From Candidatus Rhodoferax bjergmarkensis (GTDB taxonomy: Bacteria > Pseudomonadota > Gammaproteobacteria > Burkholderiales > Burkholderiaceae_C): DNA of 64,000 nt. The translations under genes and the position numbers were made by a program. Position 1 is the first letter of the stretch. Each line of letters begins with the position of its first letter. The stretch spans positions 558,001-622,000 of the forward strand of contig JADJFX010000002.1 in assembly GCA_016708345.1 (NCBI GenBank), written 5' to 3'. The notes beneath the pieces are model-generated. The model searched no databases. It was not told where the DNA came from and was given only the letters and a program-made list of their open reading frames with translations. This document shows, piece after piece, positions 17,750 to 28,030 of the stretch.

Positions 17750-18430
17750 TCAGGTGTGATTGATCTGCACTTTTCCGGCCTCAATCGTGATGCAGCGTGC
17801 ACAGCGTTTGGCAATCGATTGGTCGTGCGTCACCAGCACCAGCGTCGTACCCAACTCGCGGTTCAGGTCAAACATGAGTTCCATCACTTTTTCGCCTGTG
17901 GCAAAGTCCAGGCTGCCGGTCGGTTCATCGGCCAGCAACACGGCGGGTTTGACGACAAACGCACGCGCCAGTGCCACCCGCTGCTGTTCGCCACCGCTGA
18001 GCACCTTGGGGTAGTGGCCCAAGCGCTCGGACAAGCCGACCCGTGCCAGCATCTCGGTGGCGGTTTTGCGGGCGTCGCGCCGGTCCGCCAGCTCTAGTGG
18101 CAGCATCACGTTTTCCAGCGCGGTGAGGTTGCCCATCAACTGAAAGCTCTGGAACACAAAACCCACTTTTTGCGCTCTTTGGTAAGCCCGCTGATCCTCT
18201 GTCATGGCGAACAGGTCTTGGCCTGCCAGCTTCACGGTGCCGCGCGTGGGGGTGTCAAGCCCGGCGATGATGGACAGCAACGTGCTTTTACCGGAGCCAG
18301 AAGCACCGACAATGGCCACGGTTTCGCGCGCATTCAGGACAAAATCAATATCGCGCAAAATGTCAAGGGTGCCGGTGGAATCGGTGACCGACTTGAAAAC
18401 GTGCTCAACGGAAATAATTGAATCAGACAT
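17750..18430 (-). CDS. ybbA: ABC transporter ATP-binding protein, LolD/YbbA type
   Basis: The 226-residue ATPase has Walker A GASGSGKST, signature LSGGEQQRVALARA, Walker B VLLADEPTGSLD and the H-loop LVTHDQS. This is the MacB/LolD/YbbA branch, which powers extraction or export of envelope substrates with an FtsX-type permease. It is divergent from tesA exactly as ybbA is in E. coli, but no ybbP-like permease follows; the next gene is convergent. ATG 18430 was chosen because the upstream frame has no homology and overlaps tesA. The start codons of the two genes overlap by two bases within CATG. Confidence 0.85.
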   Translation of the reverse strand: MSDSIISVEHVFKSVTDSTGTLDILRDIDFVLNARETVAIVGASGSGKSTLLSIIAGLDTPTRGTVKLAGQDLFAMTEDQRAYQRAQKVGFVFQSFQLMGNLTALENVMLPLELADRRDARKTATEMLARVGLSERLGHYPKVLSGGEQQRVALARAFVVKPAVLLADEPTGSLDFATGEKVMELMFDLNRELGTTLVLVTHDQSIAKRCARCITIEAGKVQINHT

Positions 18431-19103
18431 GGGGCTTTCTTTGAATCGACGACACTTTATCGCAGGCAGTGTATCGGCGTACCTTGCAGGGGTACCGGAT
18501 AGGGCATCGGCCACGAGTCCACGCCCTTTTTTGACCAACAAAAAGCTGGACGTAATTTTGGTGCTGGGCGACTCGTTGAGTGCCGAATATGGCATTGCAC
18601 GTTCAAGCGGCTGGGTGGCACTGTTGAACCAAAAGCTGCAAGCCGAGGGTATTCCAGCCATCGTCGTCAACGCCAGTATCAGCGGCGACACCACTTCGGG
18701 CGGGCGCTCGCGGCTCGGTGCGCTGCTGACCCAGCACCGCCCGACCCATGTGGTGATTGAACTGGGAGCCAACGACGCCATGCGGGGCCTGCCCCTGCAG
18801 TTCACCGAGGACAACCTGACCCAGATGACGCAAGCTGCCCAAAAAGCTGGAGCCAAAGTGTTGCTGGTCGGCATGCAAATGCCGCCCAATTACGGCAAAG
18901 ACTATGGCGAGCGTTTTACCGGCATTTACGAGCGGGTCGCCAAAGCCAACAAGGCGGCTCTGGTGCCGTTCCTGTTGCGCGGTGTGGCAGATGCTCCGGA
19001 CAGCGCCCGGCTGTTTCAGGCCGACCGTATTCATCCCAAAGAAGAAGCCCACCCGATCATTTTGAACAATGTGTGGCCCGCACTGAAGAAACTGCTGAAA
19101 TGA
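18429..19103 (+). CDS. tesA: TesA-type arylesterase/lysophospholipase (SGNH hydrolase)
   Basis: The 224-residue secreted esterase hydrolyses acyl esters or thioesters. SGNH blocks are visible: GDSL with nucleophile S49, GDTTSGG, GAND in ELGANDAMRG and the DxxH pair in DRIHPKEE. The N-terminus has a twin-arginine motif (LNRRHFIAG), suggesting Tat export, unlike the Sec signal of E. coli TesA. Start ATG 18429 overlaps the ATG of the divergent ABC ATPase, so the promoter must lie inside that gene. The stop overlaps the selU start (ATGA), implying translational coupling. Confidence 0.9.
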   Translation: MGLSLNRRHFIAGSVSAYLAGVPDRASATSPRPFLTNKKLDVILVLGDSLSAEYGIARSSGWVALLNQKLQAEGIPAIVVNASISGDTTSGGRSRLGALLTQHRPTHVVIELGANDAMRGLPLQFTEDNLTQMTQAAQKAGAKVLLVGMQMPPNYGKDYGERFTGIYERVAKANKAALVPFLLRGVADAPDSARLFQADRIHPKEEAHPIILNNVWPALKKLLK

Positions 19104-20161
19104 GTTTGAACCCCCTGCCCGCCACCGAAGTCATTGGGCGACTGCATGAATTTGACACCATCATCGATGCGCGCAGTGAGGCTGAGTATGAAGAAGATCA
19201 CCTGCCTCGTGCGGTGAACTGGCCCACCCTGAACAACGAGGAACGCCGCTCGATTGGAACGCTGTACAAACAGGTCAATGCGTTTGAGGCAAAAAAACGC
19301 GGCGCGGCAATGGCGGCGCGCAATATTGCAGCGCACATTGAGCGCGAGGTGATCGACAAACCCAAAGACTGGAAGCCGCTGGCCTATTGCTGGCGAGGCG
19401 GAAAACGCAGCGGCTCACTGGCGCTGATCCTGTCGGAAATCGGCTTTAAGGTCACTCTTGTAGAAGGCGGCTACAAGGCGTTTCGCGCCGCAGTGGTGCA
19501 AGACATTGCGCCCTTGGTGACCGGACTGGACTGGCGCGTAATCTGCGGCACCACAGGTTCGGGCAAAACCCGCTTGTTGCAGGCCCTGGCCCGGCAAGGA
19601 GCACAGGTGATCGATCTGGAAGCCTTGGCCAATCACCGCAGCTCGGTGCTGGGTGCCATCCCAGGACAGCCCCAACCCACGCAAAAGCGGTTTGACACGC
19701 TGGTGTGGGAGGCACTGCGCAAGCTGGACCGCACGCGAGCGGTGTACATCGAAAGCGAGAGCAAAAAAGTCGGCAATGTCTCAGTGCCTTTGCCACTGAT
19801 TGAGGCCATGCGGCAAAGCCCTTGCCTGAATCTGGTGCTGCCCGACGCGCAGCGGGTGGCCTTGCTGATGGAAGACTATGATTTTTTTGTGCGCGACGTG
19901 GAGTTTTTTTGCAATCGCCTGCAAATACTGACCGAGTTTCGGGGCAAGGCGGTGGTGCAAGGCTGGGTGGACTCGGTGCGAGCCGGAATCATTGCGCCTG
20001 TGGTGCAGGACCTGCTGACCCAGCACTACGACCCGGTGTATCTGCAGTCTATGAAGCGCAATTTTGTTCAATTTGAAAAATCAAAAAAAATAGCACCAGA
20101 CGACCATTCAGAGCGCGCCATGGGCCATTTGGCACAAAAAATTATGGCCGAAGAGGCGTGA
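19100..20161 (+). CDS. selU: tRNA 2-selenouridine synthase
   Basis: The 353-residue enzyme replaces sulfur by selenium at the wobble 2-thiouridine of tRNAs for Lys, Glu and Gln, through a geranylated intermediate, using selenophosphate. The N-terminal rhodanese domain holds the catalytic cysteine C97 in CWRGGKRSG, and a P-loop GTTGSGKT spans 150-157. Length is normal. ATG 19100 overlaps the tesA stop by four bases. The selenophosphate synthetase gene selD, often a neighbour, is absent here. Confidence 0.93.
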   Translation: MSLNPLPATEVIGRLHEFDTIIDARSEAEYEEDHLPRAVNWPTLNNEERRSIGTLYKQVNAFEAKKRGAAMAARNIAAHIEREVIDKPKDWKPLAYCWRGGKRSGSLALILSEIGFKVTLVEGGYKAFRAAVVQDIAPLVTGLDWRVICGTTGSGKTRLLQALARQGAQVIDLEALANHRSSVLGAIPGQPQPTQKRFDTLVWEALRKLDRTRAVYIESESKKVGNVSVPLPLIEAMRQSPCLNLVLPDAQRVALLMEDYDFFVRDVEFFCNRLQILTEFRGKAVVQGWVDSVRAGIIAPVVQDLLTQHYDPVYLQSMKRNFVQFEKSKKIAPDDHSERAMGHLAQKIMAEEA

Positions 20162-20162
20162 G

Positions 20163-20183
20163 AGGCTCTTTTACCCAGAGCCT
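20163..20183 (+). terminator. Hairpin after selU
   Basis: AGGCTCT-N7-AGAGCCT forms a seven-base perfect stem directly behind the selU stop. There is no following T-run, so it may be a weak terminator or a 3' stabilising hairpin. Confidence 0.35.
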
Positions 20184-20223
20184 GCCCCGGCAAGCTTGGA
20201 CTGACAGGTGAAATTGAGCCAGA

Positions 20224-20403
20224 CTACGCTGTTGTATCTGGATTGCTTGTGCCGTCTTCGGTGGCACCGCCTTCGTCTGGCGTACCTTCTTCAGGCAAAT
20301 CGCCGACTTTGCGTTCAGCTTTGTGCTTGAGCTTTTCTTCTTTTTTCTTTTTCTTTGCCAGCTCTTTCTGACGCTTCTCGTATCCGTAATTGGGTGTAGC
20401 CAA
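20224..20403 (-). CDS. Small conserved Lys/Glu-rich protein
   Basis: This 59-residue frame begins with TTG 20403 and reads MATPNYGYEKRQKELAKKKK, then KEEKLKHKAERK and an acidic tail (EEGTPDEGGATEDGTSNPD). I recall short proteins starting ATPNYGYEKRQ in many Betaproteobacteria, without assigned function. A GAAAG site lies five bases before the TTG. The strongly basic helix followed by an acidic disordered tail suggests nucleic-acid or ribosome contact, which is inference. It is convergent with selU. Confidence 0.6.
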   Translation of the reverse strand: MATPNYGYEKRQKELAKKKKKEEKLKHKAERKVGDLPEEGTPDEGGATEDGTSNPDTTA

Positions 20404-20482
20404 AGTATGCTTTCAAGTTGTTGACGGGCACTTTACCATTACAAGAAGGTTAGCCGACAAGCCAAAGCGTTTTTTTGTTGCA

Positions 20483-21391
20483 TCAACACGCCACGGATGG
20501 GCCTTTGTGATCCAGCCAACGCACGCATCCACGGTAGGCATGCCAACTGGCGTGACCCAGCCAGGGGCCGACCACCAACATGCCAATCCCATAGGGAATC
20601 AGCGCCACTGCTACCAGCGCCGTCAGTAATGCGCCCCAAAGTAACATGACGAAAGTGTTTTCAATGACGACCTGCAAACTGGTGATCGCGGCCGAGATAG
20701 CGTCGGTATCGCGGTCCAGAATCATGGGAATCGACACCACCGACGTGGCATAAACCAAACCAGCAAAGACGCCACCCACCAGCAAATAGACCACCAAAAA
20801 TTCCCAGTTTTGCGGGTTGAAAATAGCCTCTATCACCCCTGTGGTCGAGGGCATGCCGGTGTTGAAAAACACCGCAAACACCACCAGCGAGGCCCGGCCC
20901 CACAATAGCTCCAGCACCATCAACACAAGCACCAGCATGCTCATGCTGGGCAGGTGCGAATCCCAACAGGTGAGCGACAAGCCCAGCTCGGGTGCCATGC
21001 CCATTTCGCGGCGGCGGCTGACTTCATACAGGCCCATTGCCAAAAACGGCCCCACCAGCAAGCAGCCTGATGCGATGGAGATGGCGTACTCAGGTTTGCC
21101 GCGCAGCACAGCGCCCAATACCAGCGCCATCAGGAAAAAACAAACGCCATAAAACAGGCCGATACCTTTCTCGGCCATCAGATCACGCCAGCCCAGCGCC
21201 AACCAGCGAAACGGCTCGCTCCAGCTCAGGGAAACGATTTCTTTGGTGGGTGCTTGGGCAGGTGGCGGCACATAGGGCAGTGGGCGATCAGACGAGGGTG
21301 ACGGCAAACTTGATGCTGACTCAGTCGGGTGAGAAGTACTTGTGCGGGTTGAATCAGAAGTTGGCTGCATGCGCTGCAGTCTAGCGAGCAC
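20483..21391 (-). CDS. DUF2189-family integral membrane protein
   Basis: The 302-residue protein has a Ser/Pro-rich cytoplasmic N-terminus (1-50) and about six hydrophobic segments (about 85-270). The pattern, including FRWLALGWRDL and the final LGHASWHAYR, fits DUF2189, a membrane family of unknown role. ATG 21391 or ATG 21370 (MQPTSDS) could be the start. It is transcribed away from the DUF2844 gene. Confidence 0.8.
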   Translation of the reverse strand: MLARLQRMQPTSDSTRTSTSHPTESASSLPSPSSDRPLPYVPPPAQAPTKEIVSLSWSEPFRWLALGWRDLMAEKGIGLFYGVCFFLMALVLGAVLRGKPEYAISIASGCLLVGPFLAMGLYEVSRRREMGMAPELGLSLTCWDSHLPSMSMLVLVLMVLELLWGRASLVVFAVFFNTGMPSTTGVIEAIFNPQNWEFLVVYLLVGGVFAGLVYATSVVSIPMILDRDTDAISAAITSLQVVIENTFVMLLWGALLTALVAVALIPYGIGMLVVGPWLGHASWHAYRGCVRWLDHKGPSVAC

Positions 21392-21535
21392 CTGCCAGGC
21401 TGCACCCGAAGCCCAAATACCTGAGGAAAATGCAGGTTCAATCCATGTACAACGTTATACGTCGGGTGTTTGAAGCAACTTGTTTCATTGGCCTGAACGA
21501 GCGCAGCCTCTTTGCTGAAGCTATGATGCAAAGCA

Positions 21536-22111
21536 ATGCAGTGGACGGCATCTGCACGCGGTGATTGGCCCTTGCATGCGCAATCCTGGACATTTTTACC
21601 TTGGCAATTGAACCTGACCCATTCCTTGAAAACCACTATTTTTTTATCTCGATTCTTGTGTCTTGCATTGCTGCTGCAAGCAGGCCAAGCCATTGCAGCG
21701 CTGGGCCAGGCACCTTCCAAGCTGGCTGCCGCCACGCCATCATCCGGCATCCCCAGCGCAAAAATGCAGGCAGCCGCCATATCGCCTTCAGGTCTATACA
21801 CAATTCATGAAACTGTCTTGGACAGCGGCACCACCGTGCTTGAATTTGCAACGCCTTCCGGCCAAGTCTTTGCGGTGGCTTGGCGCGGGCCTGTGCTGCC
21901 GAACCTCAATACCTTGCTCGGAGGCTATTTCCAGACCTTCCACCTTGAAACCGGATTGGCCCGGCAAACAAGCCGGCTTGGCACGCCGGTGGTGATCGAG
22001 CGTGATGGACTGGTGCTCAACTCCATGGGCCGCATGCGAAATTTTCTGGGCCATGCCTATGCGCCTGCCTTGGTTCCAAGTGGTGTCTCGATCAAAGATG
22101 TATTACCTTAA
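21536..22111 (+). CDS. DUF2844 secreted protein
   Basis: The protein has a hydrophobic export signal (FLSRFLCLALLLQAGQAIA), so the mature form begins near ALGQAPSKL. The body shows family features of DUF2844: TIHETVLDSGTTVLEFATPS and VFAVAWRGPVLPNL.TLLG.YF. The 191-residue frame opens at ATG 21536. TTG 21626 would place the signal peptide at the very N-terminus and is more natural. The 3' end overlaps the following DUF3443 gene by 14 bases. These two families commonly occur together, and the function of both is unknown. Confidence 0.8.
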   Translation: MQWTASARGDWPLHAQSWTFLPWQLNLTHSLKTTIFLSRFLCLALLLQAGQAIAALGQAPSKLAAATPSSGIPSAKMQAAAISPSGLYTIHETVLDSGTTVLEFATPSGQVFAVAWRGPVLPNLNTLLGGYFQTFHLETGLARQTSRLGTPVVIERDGLVLNSMGRMRNFLGHAYAPALVPSGVSIKDVLP

Positions 22112-23351
22112 ACTTTTTTTAACCACCTTTTGGGCAGCGCTGCTGGCCGTTACTGTTTCGGCTTGTGGCGGCGGCGGTGGTGGTGGCGGGGGTACCAGCA
22201 GTCCGGTCATGACCTCACCCACATCACCCACCCCTGCTGCGAGCAATGTGCTGGCCGTTACTGTGGGAGCCGGACCGGCCAATACGGGCTATAACGTCAA
22301 TCGTCTGTATACCAGCGTCACCGTCTGTTACCCGGGAAGCAGCACAAGGTGCCAGAAGATTGACCACGTGCTGGTGGACACCGGCTCTACCGGGTTGCGA
22401 ATTTTTTCAAGCATGGTTGCCGCACTGGGATTGAATTTGCAGACCGGCAGCGGCGGGCGCACGCTGCTCAATTGTGCGCAGTTTGTTGACAACACCTATT
22501 CCTGGGGTCCCGTGGCAACGGCCGATGTTCTGGTGGGCGGCAAAACCGCTGCAAGCCTGCCCATTCAGCTGATTGCCGACCCGGCATTCGAGCAGGCTTC
22601 CGGGAACTGTTCCAGTGGTGCCAACATGACAACACCGATCGACATGGGGGCCAACGGCATCATCGGGATGGGATTTTTGAAGGAGGATTGTGGGCCATGG
22701 TGTGTCACCCACAGTGACAATGGGTTTTATTACACCTGCGCCAACGCGGCCTGCCTTGCTGTTGCAGGCAACATGACAAGTATTGCAAAACAGGTCAAAC
22801 ACCCGGTGCCATTGTTTTCAACCGACAACAATGGATTTGTCATTGACCTGCCAGCTGTTGACCGTGCTGGAGCTATCAGTGTCAATGGCTCACTGATCTT
22901 TGGTGTTGGCACGCAGACCAACAACCGATTCAACGCAGGCACCTTGCTGGTGCCAGACGCCAAGGGCAACTTCAGAACCGTCATCGGCGCAAGAGGCTGG
23001 TCGGCCAGCTTTATCGACACCGGCTCCAACGGGCTCTATTTCGACTATGACGGCTCCCTTGCGAAATGCACTGGCGATGCAAGTCATTTTTACTGTCCGG
23101 CGAACCCCCTGTCGCTACCGGCCTCGCTGACTGGCCTCAATGCTGCAAGTCTTGCAGCTACGGTTTTGGTAGATCACGCCACATCGATGTTCGCAGCACC
23201 CCAAAAATCTGTATTGCCTGCTTTAGCTGGCCCGATTGGAAACGCCAACTCCTTCGATTGGGGATTGCCTTTTTATTATGGACGCCGGGTGTTCATGACT
23301 ATCGAAGGCCAGACCTCTGCGATTGGAACGGGGCCGGTGTATGCTTTTTAA
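22098..23351 (+). CDS. DUF3443 lipoprotein with two pepsin-like DTGS motifs
   Basis: The 417-residue lipoprotein has lipobox VSAC (C23), a nine-glycine linker and a Thr/Pro spacer. It then carries HVLVDTGSTGLRIF (D94) and SFIDTGSNGLYFD (D307). Two DTG(S) motifs about 213 residues apart are the hallmark of bilobal pepsin-type aspartic peptidases. DUF3443 is the family name; peptidase activity is my inference. About ten cysteines suggest disulfides. ATG 22098 was chosen over the longer frame because it begins the lipoprotein signal and overlaps the DUF2844 stop. The stop is 12 bases from the convergent metC stop. Confidence 0.85.
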   Translation: MYYLKLFLTTFWAALLAVTVSACGGGGGGGGGTSSPVMTSPTSPTPAASNVLAVTVGAGPANTGYNVNRLYTSVTVCYPGSSTRCQKIDHVLVDTGSTGLRIFSSMVAALGLNLQTGSGGRTLLNCAQFVDNTYSWGPVATADVLVGGKTAASLPIQLIADPAFEQASGNCSSGANMTTPIDMGANGIIGMGFLKEDCGPWCVTHSDNGFYYTCANAACLAVAGNMTSIAKQVKHPVPLFSTDNNGFVIDLPAVDRAGAISVNGSLIFGVGTQTNNRFNAGTLLVPDAKGNFRTVIGARGWSASFIDTGSNGLYFDYDGSLAKCTGDASHFYCPANPLSLPASLTGLNAASLAATVLVDHATSMFAAPQKSVLPALAGPIGNANSFDWGLPFYYGRRVFMTIEGQTSAIGTGPVYAF

Positions 23352-23353
23352 CG

Positions 23354-23373
23354 CTTGGATTTTTCAGTCCAAG
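23354..23373. terminator. Short hairpin at the DUF3443/metC convergent junction
   Basis: CTTGGA-N8-TCCAAG with a T-rich loop lies between and across the two converging stops. The six-base stem without a trailing T-run makes termination uncertain. Confidence 0.3.
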
Positions 23374-24572
23374 GCCCTTAGCAAAGCCTGCTCCAGATCA
23401 GCCTGCAAATCGTTAACAGCCTCCAGCCCGACTGAAAAACGCACCAAACTACCCGGTTTTAGGTGAACGGGCAAGTCGCTGCGCATGGTGGTCAGTTCAT
23501 ACGGCATGACCAAACTAACAGGGCCACCCCAGCTGTAGCCTGTCTTGAAAAGTTTGAGTGCGTCACAAAACGCATCAATCCGGGTTTGGCTGTACCGGGG
23601 TTGAAATATGACGCTGAACAATCCGGCCGCGCCTCCAAATGACTTTTGACACACCTGGTGCCAATGGGCATGACCGGGTGAGTCCGGCAAAGCCGGATGC
23701 AGCACCTGGGCAAACTCCTGGCGGCTCAGGCACCACTGCGCAAGCGTGCGGGCAGTTTCATCATGCGCCCGGTAGCGCAGCACCAAGGAGGGCAACGCAC
23801 GCAAAACCGCTTCGACATCGTTGGCACCCACGCCAAAACCCAAGCGCATGTGGGTGAGCTTGAGCTTCATGTGCAGCGCAGCGTCGCGCGTGATGACGCT
23901 GCCCATGAGCACATCACCGCCGCCACTGGGGTATTTGGTCAGGGCATGGACGGACACATCCACCCCCAAAGGCGGGCTGAAGCCCGGCAACAGGTCAAAC
24001 GGCGCAAAGGCCAGCCCGGCACCCCAGGTGTTGTCCAGCGCCGTCAGCACACTGCGGGCCTTGCAAATACGCACCAGCTCGCACAAATCCGGAAACTCCA
24101 GCGTCACCGAGCCCGCGGCCTCCAGCCACACCAGTCGGGTCCGGGGGCTGATCTTGGCGGCCAGATCCTGTGGGTTCAGAGGGTCGTAATAGCGGTGGGT
24201 AATGCCCCAGCGGCTCAGTTCACCTTCGGCCAGCGCCTTGCTGGGGCTGTAGGCGTTGTCGGGAATCAAAACTTCGTCGCCCGAGCGCAGGAGCGCCAAC
24301 GCGACATTGGCAATCGCCGCCAGCCCGCTGGGCAGCAAGACGCATTGCAAACCACCTTCGAGCGTACACAAGCGCTCTTCGAGCGTGTAAGTGGTGGGCG
24401 TGCCGTGCAGGCCATAGGTGTAGCCGGTTTTGTCCTTCCACTCGAAGCTGCGCATGGCCGCCACATTGGGGAAAATCACGGTGGAGGCCTTGAACACACC
24501 TGGCTGGGGTGCCACAAACCCGCTTGGCGGCGTGTAGGGGTGATGGATCAGCGCTGTGGTGGGATCAGCCAT
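23364..24572 (-). CDS. metC: Cystathionine beta-lyase (Cys/Met metabolism PLP enzyme)
   Basis: The 402-residue enzyme belongs to the Cys/Met PLP family and most resembles MetC, which splits cystathionine to homocysteine, pyruvate and ammonia. The Schiff-base lysine is in HALTKYPSGGGDVLMG. YTYGLHGTPTTYTLEERL and LEAAGSVTLEFPD fit MetC rather than MetB. ATG 24572 gives the usual length. Cystathionine gamma-synthase or another C-S lyase cannot be fully excluded. Confidence 0.88.
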   Translation of the reverse strand: MADPTTALIHHPYTPPSGFVAPQPGVFKASTVIFPNVAAMRSFEWKDKTGYTYGLHGTPTTYTLEERLCTLEGGLQCVLLPSGLAAIANVALALLRSGDEVLIPDNAYSPSKALAEGELSRWGITHRYYDPLNPQDLAAKISPRTRLVWLEAAGSVTLEFPDLCELVRICKARSVLTALDNTWGAGLAFAPFDLLPGFSPPLGVDVSVHALTKYPSGGGDVLMGSVITRDAALHMKLKLTHMRLGFGVGANDVEAVLRALPSLVLRYRAHDETARTLAQWCLSRQEFAQVLHPALPDSPGHAHWHQVCQKSFGGAAGLFSVIFQPRYSQTRIDAFCDALKLFKTGYSWGGPVSLVMPYELTTMRSDLPVHLKPGSLVRFSVGLEAVNDLQADLEQALLRALD

Positions 24573-24601
24573 GATTTATTGGCACCATGACCCAAGCGTT
24601 A

Positions 24602-25126
24602 CTAGACGCTCCACTTTTGAATCAATTGCTGCGCCCGCATGGCGTCGTAGCTCTCAAAGGGCTGGTGAATCCAGGGGTTGGTGGGCAAAAACTCTACGGT
24701 GTAATCCGGCGTAAAGTTTGAGATGGCCTTGGTCCAGATCACGGCGCTGCGCATCTCAGTGACGGCGGGGTAGTTTTCCTTGAGCTGTTTGATCACCACA
24801 TTAAGCGTCAGGCCGGAGTCGGCAAGATCGTCCACCAGCAGCACTTTGCCGGCAATTTCGCCTTTGGGGGTGGTAATGTAGCGGGCAACGTCAAGATTGC
24901 CCTGCACCGTGCCCGCCTGGGCACGGTAGGAACTGGTGGACATGATGGCCAGTGGTTTGTCAAAAATGCGCGACAGAATATCGCCCGGACGCAGACCTCC
25001 CCGGGCGAGACACAAAATGGTGTCAAACGCCCACTCTGACTGATGGACCTTGATGGCCAGTTTTTCGATCAGGTTGTGGTACTCGTCGTAGCTCACATAC
25101 AGGTGTTTTCCGTCTTCCGTCAACAT
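24602..25126 (-). CDS. Purine phosphoribosyltransferase (Gpt/Hpt-like)
   Basis: The 174-residue PRTase carries the PRPP-binding loop VLLVDDLADSGLTL (about 96-109) and an upstream LARGGLRPGDILSR segment. The family transfers phosphoribose from PRPP to a base. The lid sequence and position behind purA suggest xanthine/hypoxanthine-guanine salvage, but base specificity is inferred. It probably follows purA in one transcript, with repeat copy 6 in the 89-base gap. Confidence 0.82.
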   Translation of the reverse strand: MLTEDGKHLYVSYDEYHNLIEKLAIKVHQSEWAFDTILCLARGGLRPGDILSRIFDKPLAIMSTSSYRAQAGTVQGNLDVARYITTPKGEIAGKVLLVDDLADSGLTLNVVIKQLKENYPAVTEMRSAVIWTKAISNFTPDYTVEFLPTNPWIHQPFESYDAMRAQQLIQKWSV

Positions 25127-25137
25127 CGTAATACTCC

Positions 25138-25188
25138 TATATTGATAGCTGCTTGCGCAGGTAATACGTGCGGTAAAGGCCTATTTGA
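25138..25188 (+). repeat. Copy 6 of dispersed TAGCTGCT repeat
   Basis: Reads ATTGATAGCTGCTTGCGCAG, GTAATACGTGCGGTAAAGGC, CTATTT, followed by GATATAAAAATA, an extension shared with copy 7. It lies between purA and the phosphoribosyltransferase, 12 bases before the latter's start codon on the other strand. Confidence 0.75.
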
Positions 25189-25215
25189 TATAAAAATAGA
25201 CACTCGCCGCCTCGG

Positions 25216-27779
<2,564 letters not shown>

Positions 27780-27837
27780 GTGAATTGGGGGGAACTGTTA
27801 AAAACGTGATTTTACCGGGCTTGGGGCCCGCAATGGC

Positions 27838-28026
27838 TCACTGAAGAAACCAAATCAACGCGGTACCGGCAAGAATGCTACACATTCCGAAGAAACGCAG
27901 CTGACCGTCATTGAGCTTGAGGATTTGCTGAAACATTTCTCGCCATCCAGAGGGAGACAAAAATGGATAAAGCCCCTCGATCACCAGAACGAGGGCCAAA
28001 GCCAGCCAGAAAACGTCGCTGTTCAA
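27838..28026 (-). CDS. DUF2065 (YjeT-like) small membrane protein
   Basis: The 62-residue protein has two hydrophobic helices separated by a short amphipathic part (FWLALALVLVIEGLYPFL; FFGMCSILAGTALIWFL), with the family signature SPSGWREMFQQILKLNDGQL. YjeT-type proteins lie beside hflC in many Proteobacteria; the function is unknown. TTG 28026 was chosen because it lies five bases after the hflC stop and gives the family-length N-terminus. The longer frame overlaps hflC. Confidence 0.82.
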   Translation of the reverse strand: MNSDVFWLALALVLVIEGLYPFLSPSGWREMFQQILKLNDGQLRFFGMCSILAGTALIWFLQ

Positions 28027-28030
28027 CTTG

